Below are positions 21,501 to 32,500 of a stretch of 64,000 nt of DNA, piece by piece. This DNA is from Euleptes europaea (taxonomy: Eukaryota > Chordata > Lepidosauria > Squamata > Sphaerodactylidae), in assembly GCF_029931775.1 (NCBI RefSeq), contig NC_079324.1, positions 60,147,268-60,211,267 of the forward strand. The letters are read 5' to 3'. Both the position numbers and the translations under genes were made by a program. Position 1 is the first letter of the stretch. Each line of letters opens with the position of its first letter. The notes below the pieces were generated by a model. That model saw only the letters and a list, made by a program, of their open reading frames with translations. It made no database searches and had not been told where the DNA came from.

Positions 21501-24500
21501 AGTGTTTGGCAGAATGACTTCCCTTCTCTGCTCTTGTACACATCTTCACAGTTTCTTCCCTTTGACTGCAGGTTCACTTTTTAAAGGCTGCAAACTGTTG
21601 GTTTTTTGGCGGGTGCCCGAAACTTTAAAATGATTGAAATACTCGCATGCTGGAGTGATTTGAAATTCTCTGTGGAAATTAAAAGAATTATACCCTCGAG
21701 TGCCTTGGATTCAGCTTTACTCTTTACAAACATCCCAGAAGAAAAGGACATTTAATATGCCTCACCGCTTTGCAGCCTCAAAACCGGCAGTGATATTTTC
21801 CAGTATATATTTTATCCTCTGGGTTGTCTTTAAGTCTTGTGGTCCTTCCCCAAGCCACTGGGATAGGCAGTTAAATATATGGAATTTAAAAAATAATAAC
21901 CTTGTATGGCCTTATAGGTCAGCCTCGGCCCCAACAAGATGGTCGTGGACCTGACGGACGCCAACCGGCCTCGCTTCACGCTGCAGGAGCTGAGGGAGGT
22001 GCTCCAGGAACGCAACCAGTTGAAGGCCCAGCTGATGGTGGCGCAAGAAGAGCTGCAGTTGTACAAAAGGTGTGAAAGGGAGACAACAAGATGCTTCCTC
22101 GGTGCTGGATTTCACCCTGGTTTGCCTAGGGCTGCCAACCTCCAGGTGATGGCTGGAGACCTCGGGGGATTGCAACTGATCTGGCGACAGAGATCAGTTC
22201 ACCTGGAGAAAATGGACACTTTGAAAGGTGGACTCTATGGCACTATACCCTGTTGAAATCCCTCCCCTCCCACAAACCTGCCCTTTTCAGGCTCCACCCC
22301 CAAAATCTCCAGGTATTTCCCTGCTAGGAGCTGGCCCTAGGTTTGCCTCCGAGAGCACACTGCGGGAGGGGTTCTGAACAGGCCGTGCAGACTGCATAGT
22401 TTGCCAAGTAGATCAGGAGCTCTGCCCTGTGTGAAGAAGAAGAGTTGGTTTTTATATGCTGACCTTCTCTACCACTTAAGGAAGAATCAAACCAGCTTAC
22501 AATCATATTCTCTTCCCCTCCCCACAACAAGACACTCTGTGAGGTAGGTGGGGCTGAGAGAGCTGTGACTAGCCCAAGGTCACCCAGCTGACTTCATGTA
22601 TAGGAGTGGGGAAACAAATCCAGTTCACCACATTAGTGTCCGCCATTCATGTGGAGGAGTAGGGGATCAAACCCAGCTCTCCAGATAAGACTGGGGGGCG
22701 GGGAGGGACTGTGGCTCAGTGGCAGAGCATCCGCTTGGCATGCAGAAGGTCCCAGGTTCAGTCCCCGGCAACTCCAATTAAAGAGACTAGGCAAGTAGGC
22801 GATGTGAAAGACCTCTACCTGAGACCCTGGAGAGCTGCTGCCGGTCTGAGTAGAAAATGCTGACTTTGATGGACCCAGGGTCTGATTCAGTATCAGGCAG
22901 CTTCCTGTGTCCACGTGATGCTCCACCTGCAGGCTGACTTGGTACCATCCATTCTACCACCCGTGGTCTCTTTCCCTGATGGTGAGAACAAAGCTGTGGC
23001 CAAAGCTTTTGTGGACTAGGGCATGCATCATCAAATGCAGGAATTGTATCTAGTTAGCAGTGGTATAGCTGTAAAATAGATACAGTTGGCAATGAATAGA
23101 AATCTTTTACTTAAATTCATATTTTGCATAGCTTTGATATTGAAGGGGGGGAATCTTTTCCCTCTCCCCAGTGGCTACATATCCCAGAAGCAAGATCCAG
23201 TTGAGTCGATCCACAGGGAACCCACTGTAGGCAGAACCTCTGGTTCAAGTACAGGAAGCGAAGAGAAAACCATCATAAAACGACTGTGAGTACTGGAGCC
23301 ACATCTTTGGCGATTTGGGAGTAAACCAAATGCAAATTTAAAATGTGCACGCGTGGAATGAGTGCTAGCTTTCCCTGCTATTTGTACTTTTACCTGTGGG
23401 GTGGGGGAGGGAGAGAACCCAGGCCCAACTTTGAGCTGAAGTCCCCTGGGCCACTCCATGCTCCATCCCTGGCTCTTCGTCATGTATTTTCTAGTGCAAG
23501 GTGCTGCCTTCCACTTATGAATGGCCTTCATTGGAAGGCTCTCAGGGAGCACCCATTCCCACATGAATCTCCACACAGCTTAAGGTCATACAGGGAAGCC
23601 CTACTTCAGGGGCCAAGTTATACAGAGCTGACTGGCTCCTCCTTTCAGGAGACAAGGCCTTCACGGGCGCCACTCCAGAACTCTGGAACGTATGTAAAAT
23701 ATTTTTGTTTCTTACAAAACATGTAATATCACAGTATACAACAAAACAACCCAAACAATATATAAAATAAAGTGGCATAATCAGCATAAAAAATTATAAA
23801 TTAGCAGCACTAGAAGTTAATCTACATTAAAAGTAGCAGGTAAAGGTTCAAGTAAGATGAGATTTCAAAAGTCTTGATCTGAAAACAGTGGAAGAAAACC
23901 AAACCCCAAGCTAGCAATTTACAAAAGCCTAGTTTTTTTTTTTTTTTTAGTTTGTTTAGCATTGGAACTTTGGCAGAATTGGTGCCAAGCAGATGGCCAG
24001 AAGAATTGGTTTTTATATGCCAAATTTCTCAACCTTTTTAAGGAGAATTAAACTGGCTGACAATCTCCTTCCCTTCCTCTCCCTTCAACAGACACCTTGT
24101 GAGGTAGGTGGGGCCGAGAGAGAGCTATGACTGTCCCAAGGTCATCTAGCTGGCTTTATGTGGAGGAGTGGGAAAACCAACCTGGTTCTCCAGATTAGAG
24201 TCCGCTGCTTCTAACCACTACACCACGCTGGCTGTCCCTGCCTAGACAGACCACAAGAATAGTGACTGGGACTGGTAGAGTTTCATGTGTTCATAACTGA
24301 TTGTCAGGGGAAACAACACCTGGTCCATTGGCTACGCCTTTTATTTCATAGGAGACATTAAGAAGTTCATGTTCAGCTTTAACTTCTTTTGGAAAGAACT
24401 ATTAGGGGCCTTCTCGGCATTGGCAGCAGTCTCACGGCCTATGTTTTCACGGCCAGGGTGAGCTGGTGTGCCTTCTGGGGGCCTCTCTGCTCTTGGATAC

Positions 24501-24556
24501 AGCTTCACGCTTTCTTCCCCTTTGATTGCAGGTTTGCTTTTAAAAAGCCACGATGA
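18166..24556 (+). CDS. RILPL2: RILPL2, RILP-like protein 2
   Basis: Small RILP-family scaffold that binds myosin Va through RH1 and phospho-Rabs through RH2, acting in ciliary membrane content control and cell shape. Four coding exons (18166-18522, 21918-22069, 23172-23285, 24532-24556) give 648 bases, 215 residues; I recall human as 211. An acidic N-terminus (Glu run at 11-18) precedes RH1 (about 28-110; EGAFGKNPFQLTVEDVYDMS). RH2 lies at about 128-170 (DLTDANRPRFTLQELREVLQ), then a Ser/Thr-rich linker ending EEKTIIKRL and a short tail FAFKKPR. The start at 18166 was chosen because the family begins with a short acidic leader. Intron phases (0, 2, 2) equal those of the corresponding RILPL1 junctions. 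A look-alike of the terminal exon sits in intron 1. Confidence 0.95.
18635..18840 (+). mobile_element. CR1 LINE 3' end in RILPL2 intron 1
   Basis: CTGTCAGCAATGCTGATTTT through GGTGGTCCCTTCCAACTCTA. Followed at 18843-19045 by a SINE tail ending AAATAAATAAAAA. Confidence 0.75.
19115..19323 (+). mobile_element. hAT-like MITE, 209 bp
   Basis: Terminal inverted repeats TAGGGTTGCCA / TGGCAACCCTA; flanks ACTGTCAT and GCTGTCAT are an 8-bp duplication with one mismatch. Confidence 0.75.
19324..19667. other. RILPL2 intron 1, nothing recognised
   Basis: No supported feature apart from a short purine run at 19351. Confidence 0.45.
19668..19962 (+). repeat. MIR/CORE-like tRNA SINE
   Basis: GTGGTGTACTGTTCAAGAGC head (A box diverged) to CCAACTCTTCTTCT. 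Confidence 0.8.
20590..20785 (-). repeat. MIR-like SINE, diverged
   Basis: Minus-strand head near 20780 (GATTTGAACTGGTAACCTCC contains the B-box complement) and middle CTTGTAAGGTAGGCGAGGCC. 19963-20589 before it shows nothing. Confidence 0.5.
20859..20884 (+). repeat. (CT)n microsatellite
   Basis: Thirteen CT units. Confidence 0.9.
20998..21225 (-). repeat. 5S-rRNA-derived SINE with Bov-B-type tail
   Basis: On the minus strand: 5S-like head with box A (AGCTAAGCAGGG) and box C (TGGATGGGAGACC), then a body ending in GGCGACTTGACGGCACTTT-type sequence and (CA)n. This is the 5S-Sauria type of squamate SINE. Confidence 0.8.
21537..21592 (+). pseudogene. Look-alike of RILPL2 terminal exon in intron 1
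   Basis: Aligned by eye with the acceptor and start of the true last exon (24499-24556): CTGCTCTTG, TTCACxxTTTCTTCCC, TTTGAxTGCAGGTT and CTTTTxAAA recur in order. No stop-terminated family-like tail follows. It is probably a partial duplication, or less likely an alternative 3' exon. Confidence 0.5.
21918..22069 (+). CDS. RILPL2: RILPL2 coding exon 2, RH2 domain
   Basis: Acceptor CCTTATAG at 21917; donor at 22070. 152 bases, leaving two bases (AG) of a Ser codon. It encodes GPNKMVVDLTDANRPRF and the RH2 helix. Confidence 0.94.
22127..22339 (+). mobile_element. hAT-like MITE, 213 bp, perfect target duplication
   Basis: Same family as 19115 (TAGGGCTGCCAACCTCCAGG ... CTGGCCCTA). GGTTTGCC repeats exactly on both sides (22119-22126, 22340-22347). 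It lies 57 bases after RILPL2 exon 2. Confidence 0.85.
22432..22694 (-). repeat. MIR/CORE-like tRNA SINE, head missing
   Basis: Begins with the reversed tail GAAGAAGAAGAGTTGG and stops at CCAGCTCTCCAGATAAGACT, where the next SINE begins. Confidence 0.8.
22696..22921 (+). repeat. tRNA-derived SINE, GTGGCTCAG type, full length
   Basis: GGACTGTGGCTCAGTGGCAG through CAGCTTCCTGTGTCCACGTG; it probably displaced the head of the neighbouring SINE. Confidence 0.85.
23172..23285 (+). CDS. RILPL2: RILPL2 coding exon 3
   Basis: Acceptor CTCTCCCCAG at 23171; donor GTGAGT at 23286. It encodes the polar linker from SGYISQKQDP to EEKTIIKR plus two bases of Leu. Confidence 0.92.
23998..24236 (-). repeat. 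MIR/CORE-like tRNA SINE, diverged
   Basis: GAAGAATTGGTTTTTATATG to CACTACACCACGCTGGCTG. The stretch 23286-23997 before it is RILPL2 intron 3 with a poly(T) at 23934-23950 and nothing else seen. Confidence 0.75.
24532..24556 (+). CDS. RILPL2: RILPL2 terminal coding exon
   Basis: A 25-base coding segment after the acceptor TTGATTGCAG; encodes FAFKKPR and TGA. Short, but in the expected phase, and the equivalent human exon is also tiny. Confidence 0.88.
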
Positions 24557-24765
24557 AGAGATGAAGAGCCGCTGCATTGTGACTCAAAAGAGAAAGAAGA
24601 AAGTGTCCAGGGTTTTTTTTTTTAACCGTGATCTCTGAAGTTTCAGGATTTGTGTTAATTTCCCACTGTTCCTTTAATTCCCCGTTTGTGAACCACTGTT
24701 TCTCATGTTACAAAAATGGAAATCCATTTTTGTCTCCAAGGGGCAAAAATAAATTAATGCACTTT
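24557..24765 (+). other. RILPL2: RILPL2 3' UTR with poly(A) signal
   Basis: AATAAA at 24748-24753, about 190 bases after the stop, followed by T-rich sequence. It is tail to tail with KMT5A, whose 3' end lies about 1.9 kb further right. Confidence 0.6.
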
Positions 24766-25186
24766 TGTTTTTAGAAGCCTTTGTGCCAGGCTTGCTGGAA
24801 TTACTTTCACACTTCCACGGGGAAGTGTATTGTTCTGGGCGGTTGCTGGATGACCAGAATATTTATGCTGATTTGAAGAAGCTTTTTTGATTAAAAAAGA
24901 AGAAGCCACAATCCACACTAAAAAGCTCACAAGGCCGCGTGGGGAGCTGCTTTGGAAAGAAGTTCTGCTGAATCACACCAACAGGGCATATAGTCTAGCT
25001 TCTCATTTCCTACAGTGACTAGCTGCACTCTAGCACCAACGAAGACAACAGGCCACTGTGAAATTCTGGCCACCTGTCTCAACAGAGAAAGGGCAACCAA
25101 AACAGCCAGAAGTATTGAGCATTTATTAGGGACCCAAATCTCCCCACTCCAGAAACTTCTTCCTAGGCAAATCACTTCATAGGCAA
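24766..25186. other. RILPL2-KMT5A intergenic, nothing recognised
   Basis: No repeat or coding pattern seen. Confidence 0.45.
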
Positions 25187-25423
25187 ATGGAGTAGTAGTT
25201 AAGAGCAGCACTCTAAATCTGGCAAACCTGGTTTGATTCCCTGCTCCTCCACATGAAGCCAGCCGGGTGACCTTGGGCCAGTCACAGTTCTCCTCAGAAC
25301 TCTCTCAGCCTCACCTACCTCACAAGGTGTCTGTTGTGGGGAGGGGAAGGCGATTGTAAGCCGCTTTGAGACTCCTAAAAGGTAGAGAAAAGTGGGGTAT
25401 AAAAACCAACTCTTCTTCTTCTG
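25187..25423 (+). repeat. MIR/CORE-like tRNA SINE
   Basis: AGTAGTAGTTAAGAGCAGCA head; internal deletion relative to the copies at 1663 and 5522. Confidence 0.75.
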
Positions 25424-25710
25424 CTGCCCTCAAAGTGGCTGTGCAGTCAAGGAGTGAAACAAATCTCTGCAGAGCCAGTAGGGGTACCAACCCACTTGAA
25501 AACACAACGGACCAGGTGGAGCTGACTTCTCTCCCCTATCCCTGCATGACTGAAAATACAATACTGGTTATTCTAATGCCATTGTATAGATTTATACTGC
25601 AGCCACACGGGGAATACGACCTATAATTCCAATTTCCCCATTTCAGAGAGGCAAAGGTTTTCATGCCCTCCTGCTAGCCTGACTGGAAACATCTGACTGG
25701 CCAGTTTGAA

Positions 25711-25998
25711 GAAGAGTTGGTTCTTAGACCCCGCTTTTCTCTACCTTCAGGAGTCCCAAAGTGGCTTACAATCTCCTTCCCCTCCCCACAACAGGCACCT
25801 TGTGAGGTAGGTGAGGCTGGGAGAGTTTGGAGGCAGCTGTGACTAGCCCAAGGTCACCCAGCAGGCTTCGTGTGTGGGAGTGGGGAAACCAACCCAGTTC
25901 TCCATATTAAGAGTCCGCCATTCATATGGAGGAGCGGGGAATCAAACCTAGCTTTTCAGATTAGAGTCCACCGCTCTTAACCACTACACCATGCTGGG
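25711..25998 (-). repeat. MIR/CORE-like tRNA SINE, variant subfamily
   Basis: The tail differs (TTCAGGAGTCCCAAAGTGGC) from the usual CACTTAAG-containing tail, and resembles 25360-25385, so the window holds two tail variants. Confidence 0.75.
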
Positions 25999-26267
25999 AA
26001 ACAGGATGCTGGCAGGCCAACGGGTCTGGCCCAGTAGGGGTCTTCTTACATTCTAATCCATTCCTGGTTGCCTTCAGCATTGGCATCCAGAGATACATTG
26101 CCCCAGAACAGGCTCCATCTCCCTATCAAGATTAATCACCTGTTCTCCGCAATCCTTAATTTCTCAGCTAGTGGCTATGTCCTACAACAGTAAAGGTATA
26201 GATTTTTGCAGGCTCAAGGACATGAACCAGTTTGCCACATGGAAGGGGAGTCATTTGCCCCCATAAG

Positions 26268-26550
26268 AAGAGTTGGCTTTTATATGCCGACTTTATTACT
26301 TAAAGGAGACTCATACCGGCTTACAATCACCTTCCCCACAACACTCTGTGAGGTAGGTGGGGCTGAGAGAGCGTGACTGGCCCAAGGTCACCCAGCAGGC
26401 TTCCTGTGTAGGAGTGGGGAAACAAATCCAGTTCACCAGATTAGCGTCCGCCGCTCGTGAAGGAGCGGGAAATCAAACCCGGTTCTCCAGATCAGACTCC
26501 ACCGCTCCAAACCACCGCTCTTAACCACTACACCACGCTGGCTCTCCAGT
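26268..26550 (-). repeat. MIR/CORE-like tRNA SINE
   Basis: AAGAAGAGTTGGCTTTTATA to CTACACCACGCTGGCTCTCC; ends about 140 bases from the predicted KMT5A cleavage site. Confidence 0.8.
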
Positions 26551-26689
26551 ACTGAAGAGGACCTGTAAAAATCGCGTCCGTCCCCAAACTCCTCCCAGGG
26601 GTTCGGATGTAAACCCCAAGTTTCACAGTGGGAAAACAGAAAAAATCACAGAGGCTGCAGCAACAGCCGGGTTCCCTGTTAATAAATAG

Positions 26690-29357
26690 CTTGTTTTATT
26701 TCACTTATTTGTACACAGAAATATTTTCTTCAAGTTTTCTTTTTTGCTTTTAAAAAATACAATACGAAGCCAGATCCCAATTCCCCCCCCCCCACCTCTA
26801 TCCCCAACTGTTGCTCAAAGTATACAGTGGGGAAGTCAGAGTGAGATTTTCTGAAGGAAAGACCCACTATCTCCCTTAGTGTAGCCAAAACCCCCACCCC
26901 CGCCCCGTGTGTCATATAAAACAGTAGGAGATCTCACGTTGGAAAGCACAAAGCCACCAAAGACCAGGCCCCAAACCGCCACATCCCCTCCCACGTGGTG
27001 GGGACAGCAGAGTAAATGGCTTCAGGCCATCATTTCAAACACAGCAAAAATCCATCTTTGCCGAAAGGAACACGGACAGAGCGCTTTCCTCAATCACAGC
27101 AGGGTTGTTTTCACCACCGGCAGGCCCCAGAACTGTGCTCAAAGCACGGCCCTCCTTTCTTCCAAAAGGTGCCAGATTCCTTCCTAACGTGGCCAAGATC
27201 CAAGGCTGCTTCAAGCCTGAAGAGGTGCACCCTCCCAGCTCTCCTCTTCTGCCGGGAAGCGCTGCATCAATTCCAGGAGCATGGATCAGAGTCCCACGGA
27301 AACACGCAGGGGGAGGGAGGCGGATTCCTGGTTCTGAGGACCTGGGGTTCCTGCAGTGATTTCATAGTTGTACCAGAACTGATTGAGATCGGAAGGCATA
27401 TTGTTGAAAGCTTGTTCCTTCCAAAGCTTCCACCAACCCTGCGGAAAACATTGGCGTCTTCTGTCTCTCCCCCCCCCCTTTGAGAAAAAGAAGCGGAATT
27501 CCTCAGTTCCGTTACTGTAGTTCAGCTTCACATTTCTACGTGGATCAAATGCCGTTCATTAAAAAGATAAATATTCAGCCATCTCTGGAGTGGAGTTCAC
27601 ATCTCTTTAAAAAAAAATGCAGCCAAGTGGGCAGCTTCTCCCGGTAAAACAGGCAAGACTCTGGCGCTGGAAAGCATCAGCAAGGAAGGCTGCAATGAAA
27701 ACAGGTCGGGATCTTCCTGCCGTCCAGCCACGATCGAAACAAAATGGGGCCTTACCAAGGTGCGGCTACAGCCGACGCAGTGGCTACTATCTGCACGCAC
27801 ACACATGAACCCCAAGGCCCACAACACTCCTGATTCATTTCTCAGCACAAGCATTTCAGAGTGGGTTGGGTTCATGGGTCCCAGAAATGAAACCCCACCC
27901 CCCCGCACAACAGCCCAGCCGGGGAGGCACACATGGCAGGCAGCAATTGGAACAGGCCATTTAGGGCCCCACCAGTCATCCACCCCCAGCCCCACCACAA
28001 GTTTTCCCTTTGTCCAACAGCTCAGTCGGACCCTAGGCCGCCGTCTGTGCCAGGATTACCAAAAAAACAGACAACCAGAAAGTCAAGGGGACGTCCAAAT
28101 CAAGTTTCACAAATTAGGTGCCCCCTGGTCCCACCTTAGCTGAACTGCCTCTCTCGAAATGTGTTCAGGGAAGGGAGATTGGGAAGCAGCATCTGTAGCC
28201 AGAGTGAGAGGAGGGCCCGTTTATGAGCAAGTTACTTGCTTTGTCTGTCATCTGCGCTGGGGCTCGGGCCCCCTCCTTCCATCTAGCTGCCTACCTAGGA
28301 GTCACAGATATATGCTGGCCAGAAGTAACCCCGTCCAGTGATCTGTCATCCCCTCCTACTGGGAAGCGAGATGGTGAGCACTGCTGTGTACGCACAAACG
28401 CTGACAATCCCAGGTAAACCTCACAAGTGCCTGAAAAGCCAGAGAAACCCTTGGGAATGACGAGAGCCCCCTGAACGTGACCGTCGGTGTCAGGACCAGA
28501 CGTCTGGAGCCGGGTTTGATGTGGGCTTTGGGAAAAGGGTGGTGTCAAGGAAGCAGCCCTCCCCTTCTCTGCCATTTTCTGATGCCCTTTTCCCCTCTCT
28601 TGTGCTCTCGAGCCCCCAGTGCAAGCATTGCCCTAGCCCCCGTTTGGGCTTCAAAGGAAGCATTTTAGCCCAACCCCATCGGCCAGACAGCATTGCCACG
28701 AGGCAGAACCAGAGCGAGAGCCATACAGCCCGCCCTAGCAGCTGGAAGGCAGTGGGAAGAATATTGCCACCACCAGAAAGCAAGGCAAACATTTTTTTCT
28801 ATTTCCCCCCTACCCAAAGAGGTACCCTTTTGGGAACCCCGCTACCCTTGCAGAGGCTGCAAAATGGGCAGCAGAATTCGATGGCAGGGGTGTGCAGTCC
28901 AGCTCAGCACTGCGTGCCTGGACATTAAGGAAACAAATACCCATTTTTTAATGATCAGCAGGGATTGTCAGCGTTTGCCATATTGTGGTCATTCACTTTA
29001 AATCACATTTCCCCCCCTCATCCAAGCAGAAGCGGGGCCCAACAAACAGCTGCATTCCCACTACAGAATTCTGTATGAATCCCAACAGCTGCAATCAGGA
29101 AACACTGATCAATTCATCTATCTGTATGCAAAAGTCGGGGGGGGGGGTGAAATCCTGACAAGCCTAATATATAAACACATCAAGAAGTCTGTTTTGAAGC
29201 CTGCCCTGGAGTGGAACGGTGGGTGAAGAAACCTCGCAACAGACATTTTTAAATAATTACTGAGTAGACCCCGGAAGCATCTCCGCAAAGAGCGCTGTAA
29301 ACAAAGCCAATCGAATCCCCTTGGGGGAAAAAATGGCTCTTTCGAGAACAAGAGGAG
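26690..29357 (-). other. KMT5A: KMT5A 3' UTR, about 2.7 kb
   Basis: Long stretch with no transposon inside an otherwise repeat-dense region, directly downstream of the KMT5A stop. On the minus strand AATAAA lies at 26700-26695. Freedom from insertions over this length fits a transcribed, constrained 3' UTR. Apparent reading frames in it show no protein-like character. Confidence 0.65.
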
Positions 29358-29568
29358 CTAGTGTTTTAGCCACGGGTGGGCCTCAATAGAGGCTCTGCTC
29401 CGGTCTCCGTAGTCATACAAGAGTTCTTCGCCGGCCTTGATGTCACGCAAAGCGACCAGGATGAGGTGCGGGACGCCGTCGATGCTGTGGAGCTTCGTTT
29501 GACAGTTCCCGCATTTGCTGTGATTGATCAGCCTTCCCAGGCGGTTGGTCTCTTTCGTCGCATCGACA
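29358..29568 (-). CDS. KMT5A: KMT5A coding exon 8 with stop
   Basis: Acceptor CTCTGCAG immediately right of 29568; TAG at 29360-29358. It encodes [20 protein letters not shown], which includes the catalytic/cofactor NHS motif, and ELLYDYGD, then the C-terminus HPWLKH. Confidence 0.96.
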
Positions 29569-32500
29569 CTGCAGAGGGGTCCAGAAAAGGAGGAGGAAAA
29601 ACACAAGAGAGGCACAGATGCTTCAATTCACAGTTAAAAGAAAAGGGAATCCGAGGGGCTGGATTCATACCTCTTTAGAACACACCAAGAGCAGCCAGCT
29701 AGACAGCTTCTCTTATTATTGCTGGTGGATTTAGGGGATTAGAAGTGCCAATAAGAAATATTCTTCAATATTTATTATATAGGGTTTTAAAGAAGAAGAG
29801 TTGGTTTTTATATGCCAACTTTCTCTACCACTTAAGGAAGAATCAAACCGGCTTACAACTACCTTCCCTTCCCCTCCCCACAACAGACACCCTGTGAGGT
29901 AGGTGGGACTGAGAGAGCTCTAAGAGAGCTGTGACTAGCCCAAAGTCACCCAGCTGGCTTCATGTGTAGGAGTGGAGAATCAAACCTGGTTCTCCAGATC
30001 AGACTCCATCGCTCCAAGCCACTGCTCTTAACCACTACACCACACTGTGTTTATAGATGTTCATATACATCATCTCAGTATGTTAACAGGTACTCACCTA
30101 TGGTGAACAAAAAGTACCTTCAAGCAAGCAATTAGTGAAGTTATTGGGTACTGGATGGTAATTTTTGTTTTTGTTTCCAGATACTTACACTGGGCATTAC
30201 AACAGCATGCATGAAAATTCTTGAGGGCCAGAAACTTTCTATAGATTTAGTAGAACTTTTTCTTAAGAGAAGGCCAATCCAGAACGGGAATTATTTCAAG
30301 CACGAATTTGAATTGGTGGCTTCCATCATTCTAAAAGTAAACTACTGGAGGTTCCTCCATTCCATTCATGAAAAAAAAATTCTGTGCCTCTGTTATCAGA
30401 CACTCAAGTGATTTTACTCCATCATAGAATCATGGAGTTGAAAGAGGCCACACAGGCCATCTAGTCCAACCCCCTGCTTAATGCAGGATCAGCCTAGAGC
30501 ATCCCTGACAAGTGTTTGTCCAGCCTCTGCTTCAAGACTGCCAGTGAGGGGGAGCTCATCACCTCCCGAGGTAGCTGATCTCACTGCCGAACAACTCTTA
30601 CTGTAAAAAAACTTTTCCTAATATCCAGCAGGTACCTTTCTGTCTGCAATCTAAACCCATTATTACAAGTCCTATCCTCTGCTGCTAACAGGAACAGTTA
30701 CCTGCCCTCCTCTAAGTGACATCCCTTCAAATACTTCAAGAGAGCAATCATGTTCCCCCTCAACCTCCTCTTCTCCACACTAAACATTCCCAGCTCCCTC
30801 AGCCTTTCCTCATAGGGCTTGATCTACAGACTAATGTTGCAGAAACAGAGAGGGGGGAAGGAATCTTACCAGTACGTTTTGCTTAGGTATTGAAAGTAGT
30901 ACATATAGCAGCCAGTGGACGGGTCTTGGGCGTACATTGCTTCTCGTTTCTTGGCATCCGTGATCTCTATGAGATCCCCATGATACTCGACCACAAACTC
31001 CCCCCGGTTAAAATGTCTGGTCGCAATGACCCCTCGCCCTTTGCCATCAATGAAGTCAATCTGTGGAGGGAGGTGGGGGAGAAGAAACACAAGTTGCGTA
31101 AGTTGCATACCAGCTCCAAGCCAAGAACAACTTACAACATGGCGGCTCTTTCACTTTGTCTCTCAGACCAGCCGGTCCCTACGAACTGATTGCTTTTGAG
31201 AAGGCACTACTTGTCCGATAACGAATCCCCCAAGCCCGCAGACTCCATTGCTCTTCCCCTGTCCCCTCTGCAGACCATGGTTGAAGACATGGTAGACTGT
31301 GATTGAATTGTGGACAACATCTTAAAGAAGGAGACTTAATAAATCGGTTTGTTTCTCGACAACCAACCAGGATTGTACCATAATTTAGAATGCTTGCAAG
31401 CTAAAAATTAACAAACTGCAATTCAAGCACGTAATTTGAACGTCACAACCAATTCCTGTTCTTCTCCAGACAGGAAGTCTTCAGTCTCAACAGGCCACAC
31501 AAAGGAAGAAGGGATAGAAGAAGAAGAGTTGGTTTTTATACGCCGTCTTTCTCTATCACTTAAGGGAGACTCAAACAGGCTTACAATCACTTTCCCTTCC
31601 CCTCCCCACAACAGACACCCTGTGAGGTAGGTGTGACTAGCCCAGCTGGCTTCATGAGGAGGAGTGAGGAAACAAATCCACTTTGCCAGATTAGCCTTTG
31701 CCGCTCATGTGGAGGAGTGGGGGAATCAAACCTGGTTCTCCAGATCAGACTCCACTGCTCCAAACCACCACTCTTAACCACTACACCAGAACACCCTAGG
31801 TTCATTCTCATCCCAACTGAGTTCATGAGAATGCAGCCCAGAATGTAAAAAACAGCTTATGTGCAGCCTGAGTGGCTGCTACTTGAGAAATAAGAGGCCA
31901 AAGATGTGTGGAATGAGTTGTGTGGATCTTTGGATTGTAGCCACAGTCTATAAGAAATGTTGACAAAATCCTTAAAATAGTATCAACTTTGATCTCTGCT
32001 TTCCCACCCCAGGAGACCAGAAAACCCACAGCTGCAGCCCTAGAGTGGTGTTATACTTGGGTTCTTTAAAAAGAAACCGCTGCACTCACACACGCAAATT
32101 CATATATTCACAAGGGTCTAGTTCTCAGTGAGGAGGTAACCTGTCTTGGCTGTACCACTTAGGACTGCTGATGACAGCCCACGTGGTTGAATGCTCTTGC
32201 ATACAACAGGCTTCCCTGCTCATGCATACACACAAAAAATGAGCTGTCGAGGAGCAGAGTTCTGCACGCCGGTGACAAACGCATATTGGCCTCTGGAGAG
32301 GCGACATCTATACTTTCTGCACAAATAAACAGACTTGAAGTTCCTCGGCACTGAAAGATGTACAGCGGATCAAAAGTTATCCGTGTTTCAACCAATGCGC
32401 TAGTTACCTTCATGCCTTCTTCTTTCCCGCTTTCTATTAGCTCATCTATTTGCTTCTTCTCCTCTAACTGAAAAGAAGCAAGACAAAAACATGCTAGAAG

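Noticed and set aside
27016-28928. Several 100-155-residue frames in the KMT5A 3' UTR
   Set aside because: Overlapping frames on both strands, Pro/Ser/His-rich, no start or splice support; consistent with a moderately GC-rich UTR.
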